DNA of 64,000 nt from Xanthobacteraceae bacterium (GTDB taxonomy: Bacteria; Pseudomonadota; Alphaproteobacteria; Rhizobiales; Xanthobacteraceae). This document shows, in pieces, positions 41,003-50,037 of the stretch (position 1 is the stretch's first letter; every line of letters begins with the position of its first letter). A program made the position numbers and the translations under genes. The notes beneath the pieces were generated by a model. That model worked only from the letters and a program-made list of their open reading frames with translations, ran no database searches and was not told where the DNA came from. The stretch is from the NCBI GenBank assembly GCA_024508855.1, contig JANINJ010000042.1, forward strand, positions 1-64,000. The letters are read 5' to 3'.

Positions 41003-41196
41003 CAAAGAGGTTCCCTGCGAAGCCGCTTTTTAACCCAAGGGATGACAATTGCCAGTTTGCCGCAGCGGCGCGCCGCGCTGCCGCCCTAATCGGCGGGTTG
41101 TTAAGTGGGAGCGGGAATCGTAAAAGGTTCGAAACCGCAAATCGCTAAGTAGATTGAGAACCTTGGGAACCGTCGGGCTTTGCCGGAGGAGAACCT

Positions 41197-41949
41197 GTGA
41201 TTATTCGAAGCTTGTTCGTGCCGCTGACTGCAGCCGCCGTGATCGCGCTGGCCGGCCACGCCGTCGCACAGGGCGCCTTTCCCGCACCGTTGCCGTCAGG
41301 AGTTGCGGCGCCTGCGCAAAGCAATTCGCCTTTTCCGCCGGTGAATAATAGCGGCGGCGTCAAGAACGATCCGGCCTTTCCGCCGGTCAATGCGTCGACG
41401 CGCAGCGACCCGGCCTTCCCGCCCGTCAATGGCGGGGCCCCGCAGGCGTCGTTCGGCAATCCCGGCGCATTTCCGTCCAACGGCGCCGCGCCGATCGGCG
41501 GATTCGGCGGCGCACCGCAGGGCGGTCCGCCGCCCGGTGGCGAGGAATGCATGAACGGCTTCATGCCGCTGCGCAAGGAAGCCGAGCGGCGCGGCAACCT
41601 GATCAAGGCCGCCAGCGATCGCCATGCGCCGCCTGCGGAAGCCTGTAAGCTGATCGGCAATTTCTCGCAGGCCGAAGTGAAGATGATCAAGTACGTTTCG
41701 TCGCATGCGCAGAAGTGCGGTATCCCGCAGCAGATTCACGATCAGCTCGCGGCAGGCCACAAGAACACCGAGAAACTGCTCAAGCAGGTCTGCGGCATCG
41801 CGCAGCAGCAGGCGCAACAGCCGCGCGGCCCGGCAGGTCCGAGCCTCAGCGAAGCGCTGGGATCGGCGGCCGTGTTGCCGGAGGCCACCAAGACCAAGCG
41901 GGGCGGCAGTACCTTCGATACGCTCAGCGGCAACGTGCTGACGCGATAA
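41197..41949 (+). CDS. Secreted protein with FPPVN repeats
   Basis: A 250-residue protein I cannot name. It has a signal peptide (MIIRSLFVPLTAAAVIALAGHAVA) followed by a Pro/Ala/Gly-rich region with three FPPVN repeats (SPFPPVN, PAFPPVN, PAFPPVN) at about 45-80. A conserved-looking helical domain (about 112-205) with four cysteines (ECMNG, ACKLIG, KCGIP, VCGIA) follows, then a short disordered tail. It starts with GTG after GGAGGA. The cysteine spacing suggests two disulphides in a periplasmic or outer-membrane-facing protein. Confidence 0.72.
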   Translation: MIIRSLFVPLTAAAVIALAGHAVAQGAFPAPLPSGVAAPAQSNSPFPPVNNSGGVKNDPAFPPVNASTRSDPAFPPVNGGAPQASFGNPGAFPSNGAAPIGGFGGAPQGGPPPGGEECMNGFMPLRKEAERRGNLIKAASDRHAPPAEACKLIGNFSQAEVKMIKYVSSHAQKCGIPQQIHDQLAAGHKNTEKLLKQVCGIAQQQAQQPRGPAGPSLSEALGSAAVLPEATKTKRGGSTFDTLSGNVLTR

Positions 41950-42020
41950 TCGCGTTGCGCGCTTGCCTGATCCGGCATTCGTGAGGATGTTGCGATCGGA
42001 CCCAACAGGATGACCTCGCC

Positions 42021-42968
42021 ATGACCGGCGCCGAGACCGGCATTGCTGCCCGCGTCGCCGACGCTACCGACAACTGGGTCGATACGCGCGCGCCGCTATG
42101 GATGCGGCCATATCTGCGCCTGACGCGGCTGGATCGGCCGATCGGCTCGTGGCTGCTGTTGATGCCATGCTGGTGGTCGGCGGCACTGGCCGCGGGCGTG
42201 GCTCATGACCTGCGTCAGTTGCCGATGGTCGTGGTGCTGTTCTTCATCGGCGCGTTCGTCATGCGCGGCGCAGGCTGCACCTGGAACGACATCACCGATC
42301 GCGATCTCGACGCGCAGGTCGAGCGCACGCGGTCGCGTCCGATTCCGGCAGGGCAGGTGACGGTGACGCAGGCGGCGATCTTCCTCGTCGTGCAGGGGCT
42401 GATCGGATTGCTGGTGCTGCTGCAGTTCAACGGTTTCGCGGTGGCGATGGGCGTGACTTCGCTGGTCACCGTCGTAGTCTATCCCTTCATGAAGCGCGTG
42501 ACCTACTGGCCGCAGGTATTTCTCGGCCTCGCCTTTTCGTGGGGCGCGCTGATGGGCTTCGCGGTGATCCTCGGGCGGATCGATGCGGCCGCGCTGGTGC
42601 TCTATGCCGGGTCGATCTCATGGGTGATCGGCTACGACACGATCTATGCGCATCAGGACAGCGAAGACGATGCGCTGGTCGGCATCAAGTCCACCGCGCT
42701 GCTGTTCGGCGAACGGACCAAGCAGGCGTTGTGGATCTTCTACAGCATCGCGGTGGTGCTGATCGGATTGGCTCTGTGGCTCGCCGACGCGGGATGGTTC
42801 GCCGCGCTCGGGCTCGCAGCCTTCGCCGCGCATCTGGTGTGGCAGATCAGGCGGCTGGATATTTCCGATCCCGCGTTGTGCCTGCGCGTGTTCAAGTCCA
42901 ATCGCGATGCGGGACTGCTGTTATTCGCGGGGCTGGTCGCGGACGCCATGCTGCGGACGATGGGGTAG
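42021..42968 (+). CDS. ubiA: UbiA, 4-hydroxybenzoate polyprenyltransferase
   Basis: Inner-membrane enzyme that prenylates 4-hydroxybenzoate in ubiquinone synthesis. The 315-residue protein has multiple membrane helices and both Asp-rich motifs: NDITDRDLDAQVERTRSRPI and GYDTIYAHQDSEDDALVGIKSTAL. The N-terminal RLTRLDRPIGSWLLLMPCWW matches UbiA. The start is ATG 42021. It stands alone between a secreted-protein gene and a repeat-rich spacer. Confidence 0.94.
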   Translation: MTGAETGIAARVADATDNWVDTRAPLWMRPYLRLTRLDRPIGSWLLLMPCWWSAALAAGVAHDLRQLPMVVVLFFIGAFVMRGAGCTWNDITDRDLDAQVERTRSRPIPAGQVTVTQAAIFLVVQGLIGLLVLLQFNGFAVAMGVTSLVTVVVYPFMKRVTYWPQVFLGLAFSWGALMGFAVILGRIDAAALVLYAGSISWVIGYDTIYAHQDSEDDALVGIKSTALLFGERTKQALWIFYSIAVVLIGLALWLADAGWFAALGLAAFAAHLVWQIRRLDISDPALCLRVFKSNRDAGLLLFAGLVADAMLRTMG

Positions 42969-43042
42969 GGCCGCGCGCTCGCCGTCATCCTGAGAAACGG
43001 ACCGGAAATTTCGCTTTTGGACGAATCTGCAACACGGGAAAC

Positions 43043-43198
43043 GTCATACTCCGCGAAAGCGGAGTATCCAGTACTCCATAGCAGATCGAAATTTCTCATG
43101 CGCCGGCGCGGAATACTGGATCGTCCGCCGGAGCCTGTCATCGGGCCGGCGAAGCCGGACCCGTTGGCGGACGATGACGCCCCATTTCCGCTCAGACA
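43043..43198. repeat. Composite palindromic repeat
   Basis: Contains the hairpin TACTCCGCGAAAGCGGAGTA, a second ATACTGGATCGTCCGCC arm, and an inner GGGCCGGCGAAGCCGGACCC hairpin closed by GGCGGACGATGACG. The ends (CGTCAT... / ...ATGACG) are inverted. It is non-coding. Confidence 0.65.
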
Positions 43199-43238
43199 TT
43201 CGGGACGACGGTTGATGTATGCTGCATCTGCAACGCGT

Positions 43239-43323
43239 CGTCATGGCCGGATTTATTCCGGCCGTCCACGTTCTTTCGATCGAAACAAAGACGTGGATGC
43301 CCGCGACAAGCGCGGGCATGACG
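43239..43323. repeat. Palindromic repeat, CGTCATG family, copy 1
   Basis: An 85-base element. CGTCATGGCCGG...CCGGCC runs into TCCACGT; after a short spacer ACGTGGATGCCCGCG...CGCGGGCATGACG closes it. Outer arms, the central CCACGT / ACGTGG arms and each inner hairpin are complementary. The same family recurs at about 57447, 60431 and 61558. Confidence 0.75.
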
Positions 43324-43392
43324 CGTGTGTTGATGGGATGGTTCTCTTGATACATCGCTGTCCCTGCCTGCGCAGGGACGACCGCCAGTAAT

Positions 43393-43914
43393 TCAATCCC
43401 GCGCGATGATCTCGTATTCGTCGCGATGAACGCTGGCGCTGTCGAGTGAGTTGCCGCGGCGCCGGCGCACCAGGAATTTCGGGCGGCGATGGCTGACGGC
43501 ATTGTGCCGGCGGCGGCGCGGCGAGGGCACGCGCGTGTCGTCGTCGAGTTGCGGCAGCGCGAACGTGTCGCTCCACAATTGCCACGTCTCGTCGATGGTG
43601 TCGGCGCTCGAAAGTTCGCAGAGCGGGATCGATAGCGATGGATCGCGATGCATCAGCACCAGCATTCGCGCGTCGTCGGACTGGCGGATGGCGATGCCGA
43701 GAAAATCGCTGACGCGGACATTGATAGCCATCTGCATGCCGCGCACGGCGCGCCGCAGGACGACGTGTTCGCGAGACAATTCGATGTGCCGGATCCCGCC
43801 GTCGGCGCGCACGTCATGCGCTTCGAAGCTGACGGGCAGTGAGTGGGGGTCGAGCCGCAAGGCACGGCTCGACCCGACGGGATTGATCCCGCCTGTTGCT
43901 GTTTGACGCCTCAA
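43393..43914 (-). CDS. DUF6101 family protein
   Basis: A 173-residue protein of unknown function. The opening MRRQTATGGINPVGSSRALRLDPHSLPVSF and the VVLRRAVRGMQMAINVRVSDFLGIAIR segment match the DUF6101 group found in Bradyrhizobium relatives. The C-terminal 45 residues are very basic (PSPRRRRHNAVSHRRPKFLVRRRR), suggesting contact with nucleic acid or anionic lipid. It probably starts at TTG 43914 with GGGGAG nine bases upstream; no ATG fits better. It is single, next to repeats. Confidence 0.72.
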   Translation of the reverse strand: MRRQTATGGINPVGSSRALRLDPHSLPVSFEAHDVRADGGIRHIELSREHVVLRRAVRGMQMAINVRVSDFLGIAIRQSDDARMLVLMHRDPSLSIPLCELSSADTIDETWQLWSDTFALPQLDDDTRVPSPRRRRHNAVSHRRPKFLVRRRRGNSLDSASVHRDEYEIIARD

Positions 43915-44188
43915 GATCTTATCTCCCCGCCGGGATTATGTTCCCGGTCGATGCGTGAGACCTTGCCAGACCGGCGTCCGGATTCGCTTAAGAAGGCTGG
44001 TTAATCGAAAGTCACTTGCCCTGCTTTCGCTGGCATGATTGACAAGACGTTGGCTCGAATGATTGACGAGTCGTTGCCCGATCCGTGAAATTTTGCTGTT
44101 CCGGCCGCTCCGGAATGCTTGAAGTCCGCGTAAAACAAGCACATCTGATGATTGTCAGCTATTGCATTCAAGCTTTGGGATTTTGTTC

Positions 44189-45589
44189 GTGAACTCTTCA
44201 CCAAAAGTGTCGTCATCCGGTTCGACCAAATCCGCCAACGCCGACCTGCTCGATCAATCCGCACTCAGTGAACTGGCCCAACGTCTCGTCGATGCGGCCA
44301 AGCGCGCCGGCGCCGATGCGGCGGACGCGGTTGCGGTGCGCGGCGTGTCGCAAGGCGTCGAAGTGCGCGACGGCAAGGTCGAGGAGTCTGAGCGTTCGGA
44401 AGGCGACGATGTCGGCTTGCGCGTATTCGTCGGCAAGCGGCAAGCGGTGGTTTCCACCAACGATGTCGGCGGCGACAATGTCGCGCGGCTTGCGGAGCGC
44501 GCGGTGGCGATGGCGCGGGTCGCGCCCGACGATGAATATGTCGGCCTTGCCGATCCGTCTCTGCTGTCGCGCGACTTTCCCAATCTCGATCTGCTCGATC
44601 CGGCGATGCCGTCGACCACCGAACTGGAGCGGCGTGCGCTCGAGGCGGAAGCCGCGGCGCTGGAGGTGAAGGGCATCACCAAGTCCGGCGGCGCGTCGGC
44701 GTCGACCGGCATCGGCGGCATGGTGCTGGTGACGTCGACCGGTTTCCACGGCGCGTATCTGCGCTCGAGCCAGGGCATCTCGGCCACCGCCATCTCCGGC
44801 GAAGGCACCGGCATGGAGCGCGATTATGATTTCACCTCGGCGCTGCACGGCGCCGATCTAGAATCTGCGGCGCGCATCGGACGGCGCGCCGGCGAGCGCG
44901 CGGTTGCGCGCGCCAATCCGCGCAAGGCCGCGACCTGCAAGGCGCCGGTGATCTTCGATCCGCGCGTCTCCGGTTCGCTGGTCGGCCATCTGGTCGGCGC
45001 GGCGAACGGCGCATCGATCGCGCGCAAGACCAGTTTCCTGAAAGATCGTCTCGGCCAGCAACTGTTCGACAAGAGCATCCGTATCATCGACGATCCGCTG
45101 CGCGTGCGCGGTCTGCGATCGCAATCCTTCGATGCCGAGGGCGTCGCCACGAAGAAGCTCGCCATCGTCGACGAAGGCGTGCTGACATCGTGGCTCTTGG
45201 ATTCCGCGACCGCACGAGAACTCGGGCTCGTCACCACGGGTCACGCGCATCGCGGCGTGTCGTCGTCGCCATCGCCCGGCGCCTACAATCTGCATATGGA
45301 AGCGGGCGACGTGACGCCCGCGGAATTGATGGCGGATATCAAGGAAGGCTTTTACGTCACCGACCTGATCGGCTCCGGCGTCAACGGCGTCACCGGCGAT
45401 TACAGCCGTGGCGCGTCCGGATTCTGGATCGAGAACGGCAAGCTCACTTATGCGGTCAGCGAAATGACCATCGCCGGGCATCTGCTGGAGATATTCAAGT
45501 CGCTGCGCGTCGCCAACGATCTCGAATTCCGCTACGGCGTCAATGCGCCGACGGCGCGCATCGAAGGACTGACGATTGCCGGACGCTGA
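44189..45589 (+). CDS. pmbA: TldD/PmbA-family metallopeptidase
   Basis: Belongs to the TldD/PmbA metalloprotease group. In E. coli the TldD-TldE(PmbA) pair completes microcin B17 and degrades CcdA. This 466-residue product has the family N-terminus with EVRDGKVEESERSEGDDVGLRVFVGKRQAVVSTND and the C-terminal GLVTTGHAHRGVSSSPSPGAYNLHMEAGD ... NGVTGDYSRGASGFWIENG. It lacks the HExxxH of TldD, as expected for the PmbA partner. The start is uncertain: GTG 44189 or TTG 44162. It overlaps the next gene by 14 bases. Confidence 0.87.
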   Translation: MNSSPKVSSSGSTKSANADLLDQSALSELAQRLVDAAKRAGADAADAVAVRGVSQGVEVRDGKVEESERSEGDDVGLRVFVGKRQAVVSTNDVGGDNVARLAERAVAMARVAPDDEYVGLADPSLLSRDFPNLDLLDPAMPSTTELERRALEAEAAALEVKGITKSGGASASTGIGGMVLVTSTGFHGAYLRSSQGISATAISGEGTGMERDYDFTSALHGADLESAARIGRRAGERAVARANPRKAATCKAPVIFDPRVSGSLVGHLVGAANGASIARKTSFLKDRLGQQLFDKSIRIIDDPLRVRGLRSQSFDAEGVATKKLAIVDEGVLTSWLLDSATARELGLVTTGHAHRGVSSSPSPGAYNLHMEAGDVTPAELMADIKEGFYVTDLIGSGVNGVTGDYSRGASGFWIENGKLTYAVSEMTIAGHLLEIFKSLRVANDLEFRYGVNAPTARIEGLTIAGR

Positions 45590-46391
45590 CGCTTCGCTCA
45601 CTCACGACAGTTCGGCGCGCGACCGCGATCTGCTGGCGGCGACGGTGCGCGAGGCGGGCGCGCTCGCACTCTCCATGTTCCGCACCGAACTGAAGACCTG
45701 GACCAAGGGCGCGTCATCGCCGGTGTCCGAAGCCGACATGGCCGTCAACGATCTGATCGAGCGCGGTTTGCGGCAGGCGACGCCGGACTATGGATGGCTC
45801 TCGGAAGAAAGCGCCGACGATACGGTGCGGCTGGCAAAGCGGCGCGTGTGGATCGTCGATCCGATCGACGGCACGCGCAGCTATCTTGCTGGCCGCGACG
45901 ACTGGTGTGTCAGCGCCGCGCTGGTTGAAGACGGCGCGCCGGTACTCGCGGCGGTATTTGCACCGGTGAGCAACGAATTTTTCTTTGCAGCGCGGGGCGG
46001 CGGCGCGACGCTCAACGATGCGACAATTCGCGCAACTGCCGGAATCGATCTGGATTTTCCGCGCATTGCCGGGCCGAAGCCGATCGTCGAGCGGTTGGGC
46101 ATGCCGCCCGACGGTGTGGCGATCCATCCGCGAATCGGCTCGCTGGCATTGCGGTTGTGCCGGATCGGCGACGGCAAGCTGGACGTCGCCTTCGCCGGCG
46201 GCCAGAGCCGCGACTGGGATATCGCCGCGGCGGATTTGATCGTGTACGAAGCGGGTGGTAGAATGACGATGCTCTCGGGGGAGCCGATCGGCTATAACCG
46301 CCCGGAGGTAACTCACGGGGTGCTGGTGGCCGCGGGGCGCGATCGTCACAAGCACATTATCGAGCATTTTCGTCATCGCCCGCTCTATTGA
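45576..46391 (+). CDS. CysQ-like bisphosphate nucleotidase / inositol monophosphatase family
   Basis: Metal- and phosphate-binding phosphatase of 271 residues, probably acting on 3'-phosphoadenosine 5'-phosphate or an inositol phosphate. Key motifs: SEADMAVND, GWLSEES, WIVDPIDGTRSY (metal site) and SRDWDIAAADLIVYEAGG. It starts at TTG 45576 within the end of pmbA, so it is translationally linked. Similar genes beside the LPS genes are usual in this group. The exact substrate cannot be told from sequence; CysQ and HisN-type assignments are both possible. Confidence 0.8.
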   Translation: MPDADASLTHDSSARDRDLLAATVREAGALALSMFRTELKTWTKGASSPVSEADMAVNDLIERGLRQATPDYGWLSEESADDTVRLAKRRVWIVDPIDGTRSYLAGRDDWCVSAALVEDGAPVLAAVFAPVSNEFFFAARGGGATLNDATIRATAGIDLDFPRIAGPKPIVERLGMPPDGVAIHPRIGSLALRLCRIGDGKLDVAFAGGQSRDWDIAAADLIVYEAGGRMTMLSGEPIGYNRPEVTHGVLVAAGRDRHKHIIEHFRHRPLY

Positions 46392-46471
46392 GTGCGGACG
46401 GCTGCGATCTTCGATCTTGCGTTGATTGCTCGCGATTCGTGCGCTCGCGATTCTTGTAGGAAATTTGATTG

Positions 46472-46720
46472 ATGACCGACCATGCGCAGCAGTTGCTCCA
46501 TCTCGTCTTTGGAGGCGAACTGACTGATCTCGAACACGTCACGTTCAAGGATCTCGACAAGCTCGATATCGTCGGCGTCTATCCGAATTACGCGACCGCC
46601 CACGCGGCGTGGAAGGCCAAGGCGCAGCAAACGGTGGATAACGCGCATATGCGTTATTTCATCGTCCACCTGCATCGCCTGCTCGATCCGGGCCAGACAG
46701 ACGCAAAGCCCGCCCGTTGA
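46472..46720 (+). CDS. DUF4170 family small protein
   Basis: An 82-residue soluble protein with the family core KLDIVGVYPNYATAHAAWKAKAQQTVDNAHMRYFIVHLHRLL. Function is unknown. It is conserved beside lysophospholipid-acyltransferase-like and Kdo-transferase genes in alphaproteobacteria. The start is ATG 46472 with AGGA upstream. The stop overlaps the TTG start of the DUF374 gene by four bases, so it is probably made in proportion to that enzyme. Confidence 0.82.
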   Translation: MTDHAQQLLHLVFGGELTDLEHVTFKDLDKLDIVGVYPNYATAHAAWKAKAQQTVDNAHMRYFIVHLHRLLDPGQTDAKPAR

Positions 46721-47433
46721 GAAGACTGTTCCGTAAATTCACGCGCTCGGTGTGGCTGCAGCGTGTCGTCGGCGTGCTGGCCGCCGAATACCTGCGCTTT
46801 GTCTGGCTGACCAACCGCTTCACCTTCGAGCCGGCGGAGGTCTACGAGATCGTCGAGCCGGAGATGCCGTTCATCCTGGCGTTCTGGCACGGCCAGCATT
46901 TCATGACGCCGTTCATCCGCAAGGACCAGTATCGCGGCAAGGTGCTGATCTCGCGGCATCGCGACGGCGAGATCAACGCCATCGCCGCCGAGCGGCTGAA
47001 GATCGGCACGGTACGCGGCTCCGGCGACCACGGTTCGGCATTCCACCGCAAGGGCGGCGTCGGCGCCTTCAAGGAAATGCTGCGGGCGCTCGAAGACAAC
47101 TATAACATGGCGCTGACCGCCGACGTGCCGAAGCGCTCGCGGGTGGCCGGACTCGGGATTATCATGCTGGCACGCGAGTCGGGCCGGCCGATCATGCCGT
47201 TTGCCATGGCGACCAGCCGGTTCGTGCGGTTGAAGAACTGGGATCGCACCACGATCAACCTGCCGTTCGGTCGTGGCATTCTGGTTGGAGGCGACATCAT
47301 CCGGGTTCCGCCGGATGCGGATGCGAAGACGATGGAAGCGTTGCGTGCGCAACTGGAGGCGACCCTGAACGACGCCACGCGTCGCGCCTATATCGCGCTC
47401 GGGCGTCCCGGCGAGGACGGCCATGTCGGCTGA
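46717..47433 (+). CDS. DUF374 lysophospholipid acyltransferase-like protein
   Basis: A 238-residue membrane-associated protein. The DUF374 core is evident: FILAFWHGQHFMTPFIRK, LISRHRDGEINAIAAERL, TVRGSGDHG, and ALTADVPKRSRVAGLGIIMLARESGRPIMP. The H-x-Q and D-G-E patterns correspond to acyltransferase motifs. The position before waaA and lpxK points to modification of lipid A or its precursor. It starts at TTG 46717 overlapping the DUF4170 stop and ends 11 bases inside waaA. The acyl donor and target are unknown. Confidence 0.85.
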   Translation: MRRLFRKFTRSVWLQRVVGVLAAEYLRFVWLTNRFTFEPAEVYEIVEPEMPFILAFWHGQHFMTPFIRKDQYRGKVLISRHRDGEINAIAAERLKIGTVRGSGDHGSAFHRKGGVGAFKEMLRALEDNYNMALTADVPKRSRVAGLGIIMLARESGRPIMPFAMATSRFVRLKNWDRTTINLPFGRGILVGGDIIRVPPDADAKTMEALRAQLEATLNDATRRAYIALGRPGEDGHVG

Positions 47434-48730
47434 CGCATTGCCGATGACGTTGCGCGCGTACCGCACGCTGGCGGCGGTGGCATCGCCGCTCGCAGGCGTG
47501 CTGTCGGGACGGCGGCTGAAGCAGGGCAAGGAAGACGCGGCACGGGTCGACGAGCGGCGCGGCATCAGCAAACGGCCGCGCCCCGATGGGCCGCTAGTGT
47601 GGATTCACGGCGCCAGCGTCGGCGAGGTGCTGGCGGCGGCGGCGCTGATCGAGCGGCTGCGTGCGCTCAAGTTCAGCGTGCTGGTCACGTCCGGCACCGT
47701 CACTTCGGCGGAAATCGTCGCCAAGCGGTTCACGCCCGATATCATCCATCAATACATTCCCTACGACGCGCCGAAATTCGTTGGACGGTTTCTCGATCAC
47801 TGGCGGCCGAGCCTGGCGCTGTTCGTCGAATCCGATCTGTGGCCGAACCTGATCCTGTCGTCGGCGGCGCGGCGTCTGCCGATGGTGCTGATCAACGGCC
47901 GGATGTCGCCGCGCTCGTTTCCGCGCTGGCAGCGCGCCTCCCAGACTATCGGAGCGCTGCTCGGCCGGTTCGATCTCTGCCTCGCGCAATCGCAGACCGA
48001 TGCCGAACGCTTCGCCGCGCTCGGCAGCGAGAACGTCGTGGTCACCGGCAATCTCAAGCTCGATGTGCTGGCACCGCCCGCGGACAGTGCCCGGCTCGAC
48101 CGGCTGCTGGCGCTGACGCGCGGCCGTCAGGTCGTGGTCGCCGCGTCCACCCATCCGGGCGAGGAGGAAATCCTGATCGCGGCGCATCAGGAACTCGCGC
48201 GGCATGTGCCGGGGTTGCTGACCGTGATCGTGCCGCGGCATCCCGATCGCGGCGAAGCCATCGCCCGTCTCGTGGCGGCATCGGGGGTCGAAGTCGCGCT
48301 GCGTTCGCATGAGGATCTGCCGGGCGCGCGGACCGGCATCTATGTTGCCGACACGATGGGCGAGCTGGGACTGTTCTATCGGCTCGCGCCGATCGTCTTC
48401 ATGGGCGGATCGCTGGTGCCGCATGGCGGCCAGAACCCGATCGAGGCCGCGAAGCTCGGCGCGGCGATCGTGCATGGTCCGCACGTGTTCAATTTCACCG
48501 ACGTCTACGGCGCGCTGGATCGCGCCGGCGGCGCGCGGGTCGCGGACAATCAGGAGGCGCTGGTCCGGCAGCTCGGGCAGCTGCTGCTCGATCCGGACGC
48601 GCAGCAACAGGCCATCACCACGGCGGAACACGTGGTCGATCAACTCGGCGGCGCGCTGGAGCGCACCCTGCATGCGTTGCGGCCCTATCTGTTGCAGATG
48701 CGGCTGGAACTCGGGGCTGCCGATGCATGA
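47423..48730 (+). CDS. waaA: WaaA (KdtA), Kdo transferase
   Basis: Adds 3-deoxy-D-manno-octulosonic acid (Kdo) to lipid A precursor on the inner membrane. The 435-residue protein has the family start (YRTLAAVASPLAGVLSGRRLKQGKE), the GT-B region WIHGASVGEVLAAAALIERL, the ESDLWPNLI acceptor motif, and FMGGSLVPHGGQNPIEAAKLG in the donor-binding half. It overlaps the DUF374 gene by 11 bases and lpxK by 8, giving a coupled LPS operon. Confidence 0.95.
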   Translation: MSADALPMTLRAYRTLAAVASPLAGVLSGRRLKQGKEDAARVDERRGISKRPRPDGPLVWIHGASVGEVLAAAALIERLRALKFSVLVTSGTVTSAEIVAKRFTPDIIHQYIPYDAPKFVGRFLDHWRPSLALFVESDLWPNLILSSAARRLPMVLINGRMSPRSFPRWQRASQTIGALLGRFDLCLAQSQTDAERFAALGSENVVVTGNLKLDVLAPPADSARLDRLLALTRGRQVVVAASTHPGEEEILIAAHQELARHVPGLLTVIVPRHPDRGEAIARLVAASGVEVALRSHEDLPGARTGIYVADTMGELGLFYRLAPIVFMGGSLVPHGGQNPIEAAKLGAAIVHGPHVFNFTDVYGALDRAGGARVADNQEALVRQLGQLLLDPDAQQQAITTAEHVVDQLGGALERTLHALRPYLLQMRLELGAADA

Positions 48731-49733
48731 GCCTGCCTTCTGGCACCGGCCATCATCGCTGACATCACGACTGCTGACGCCCATCGCCGTGCTCTATGGC
48801 GCCATCGCCTCGCAACGGATGCAAAAGCCGGGTGCCGATGCCGGCATTCCGGTGATCTGCGTCGGCAATTATCACGTCGGCGGCGCCGGTAAGACGCCGA
48901 CCGTACTGGCGCTGGTGCATCTCCTGCGCGAACTGGGCGAGCGGCCTTGTGTGCTGAGCCGCGGCTATGGCGGGCGCTTGCACGGTCCGTTGCATGTCGA
49001 TGCGCATGGCCATGCCGCCGCCGATGTCGGCGACGAGCCGCTGATGATGGCGCGGCATGTGCCGGTGGTGGTGTCGCGCGACCGGGTCGCCGGTGCGGCC
49101 ATGGCCAAAAGCGATGAGGCTAGCGTCATCGTGATGGACGACGGATTTCAGAACCCGGCACTGCGCAAGGACGTTTCCATGATCGTCGTCGACGCGCATC
49201 GCGGTCTCGGCAACGGCCGTGTGTTTCCCGCCGGCCCGTTGCGCGCGCCGCTGCCGCCGCAACTGGCACGCACCGATGCGCTGATCGTGATCGGCGAGGG
49301 AAGTGCGGCGGATTCCCTTGCGAGCACCGTTGCCGCGCGTGGCGGATTGGTTCTCCGCGCCCGGGTATATCCCGACGGCGGTGCGGTTGCGGCGCTGCGC
49401 GGACAACGTGTGCTCGCTTTTGCCGGGATCGGCGATCCGGCGCGCTTTTTCCGCACGTTGCGCGAAAGCGGCATCGATGTCGCCGCCACACGGACGTTCC
49501 CCGATCACCACGCCTATACGCGCGAGGACGTCGCGGCGCTGCTGGCCGATGCAAAGCGCGAGGCGCTCGTTCTGGTCACCACGGAAAAGGATATGGCACG
49601 GTTGCGCAGCAACGCCGATCTCGCGCCTCAGGTGCGGGACATCGTCCAGTTCCCGGTGACGTTGCGTTTCGAGGACGAGCCGGCGCTGCGGCAATTTGTG
49701 GTCGAGCGGCTGCGCAAGGCGCGGGGAACGTAA
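48723..49733 (+). CDS. lpxK: LpxK, tetraacyldisaccharide 4'-kinase
   Basis: Phosphorylates the 4' position of the lipid A disaccharide. The 336-residue protein starts MHEPAFWHRPSSLTSRLLTPIA. It has the P-loop VGNYHVGGAGKTPTV, the SRGYGGR motif, DEPLMMARHVPVVVSRDR and MDDGFQNPALRKD, all LpxK signatures. Start ATG 48723 lies eight bases inside waaA. A longer open frame upstream is a shadow of waaA. Confidence 0.95.
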   Translation: MHEPAFWHRPSSLTSRLLTPIAVLYGAIASQRMQKPGADAGIPVICVGNYHVGGAGKTPTVLALVHLLRELGERPCVLSRGYGGRLHGPLHVDAHGHAAADVGDEPLMMARHVPVVVSRDRVAGAAMAKSDEASVIVMDDGFQNPALRKDVSMIVVDAHRGLGNGRVFPAGPLRAPLPPQLARTDALIVIGEGSAADSLASTVAARGGLVLRARVYPDGGAVAALRGQRVLAFAGIGDPARFFRTLRESGIDVAATRTFPDHHAYTREDVAALLADAKREALVLVTTEKDMARLRSNADLAPQVRDIVQFPVTLRFEDEPALRQFVVERLRKARGT

Positions 49734-49749
49734 GGTGCGATTTGTGGCG

Positions 49750-49785
49750 GCGTCATGCCCGCGCTTGTCGCGGGTATCCACGCCT
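49750..49785. repeat. Half copy of the CGTCATG palindromic repeat
   Basis: CGTCATGCCCGCG...CGCGGGTATCCACG matches one arm of the repeat family seen at 43239, 57447, 60431 and 61558. The second arm is absent, so it looks truncated. It lies between the convergent lpxK and DUF2093 genes. Confidence 0.6.
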
Positions 49786-49809
49786 TACATTGAGTTGATT
49801 TAGGAGGGC

Positions 49810-50037
49810 TTAGCCCGCCGTCTTCAGCGCATTCGGGAAATGCCGCTGCAGCACCGCCTCGGGCGTCAAATAGGCTTCCTGCAGATCGACGCTCCAGTAT
49901 TTCAACTCGTCGAGCGGGATCTGGCTGCCGGTGACGGCGCAGCGCACATAGGCTCCCGGCGTGATGACGCGGAAATCGCCGTCGAGATATTGCAGTTGCG
50001 CCTCGCCGTGGCTCGACGGCCCGAATTTGTTCAGCAC
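49810..50037 (-). CDS. DUF2093 family small protein
   Basis: A 75-residue protein of unknown function: MLNKFGPSSHGEAQLQYLDG...GAYVRCAVTGSQIPLDELKYWSVDLQEAY. This matches the DUF2093 family of alphaproteobacteria. One cysteine is present. It starts with GTG 50037, with AAGGAG seven bases upstream. Convergent with lpxK and divergent from the hydrolase-like gene. Confidence 0.82.
   Translation of the reverse strand: MLNKFGPSSHGEAQLQYLDGDFRVITPGAYVRCAVTGSQIPLDELKYWSVDLQEAYLTPEAVLQRHFPNALKTAG

Noticed and set aside
42969-43392. Possible CRISPR array or insertion sequence in the repeat-rich spacer after ubiA
   Set aside because: The repeats are palindromic, of unequal length and not regularly spaced; no transposase or cas gene is near.
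48309-48722. Longer LpxK start inside waaA
   Set aside because: The extra 138 codons are the shifted frame of waaA; LpxK similarity begins at ATG 48723.
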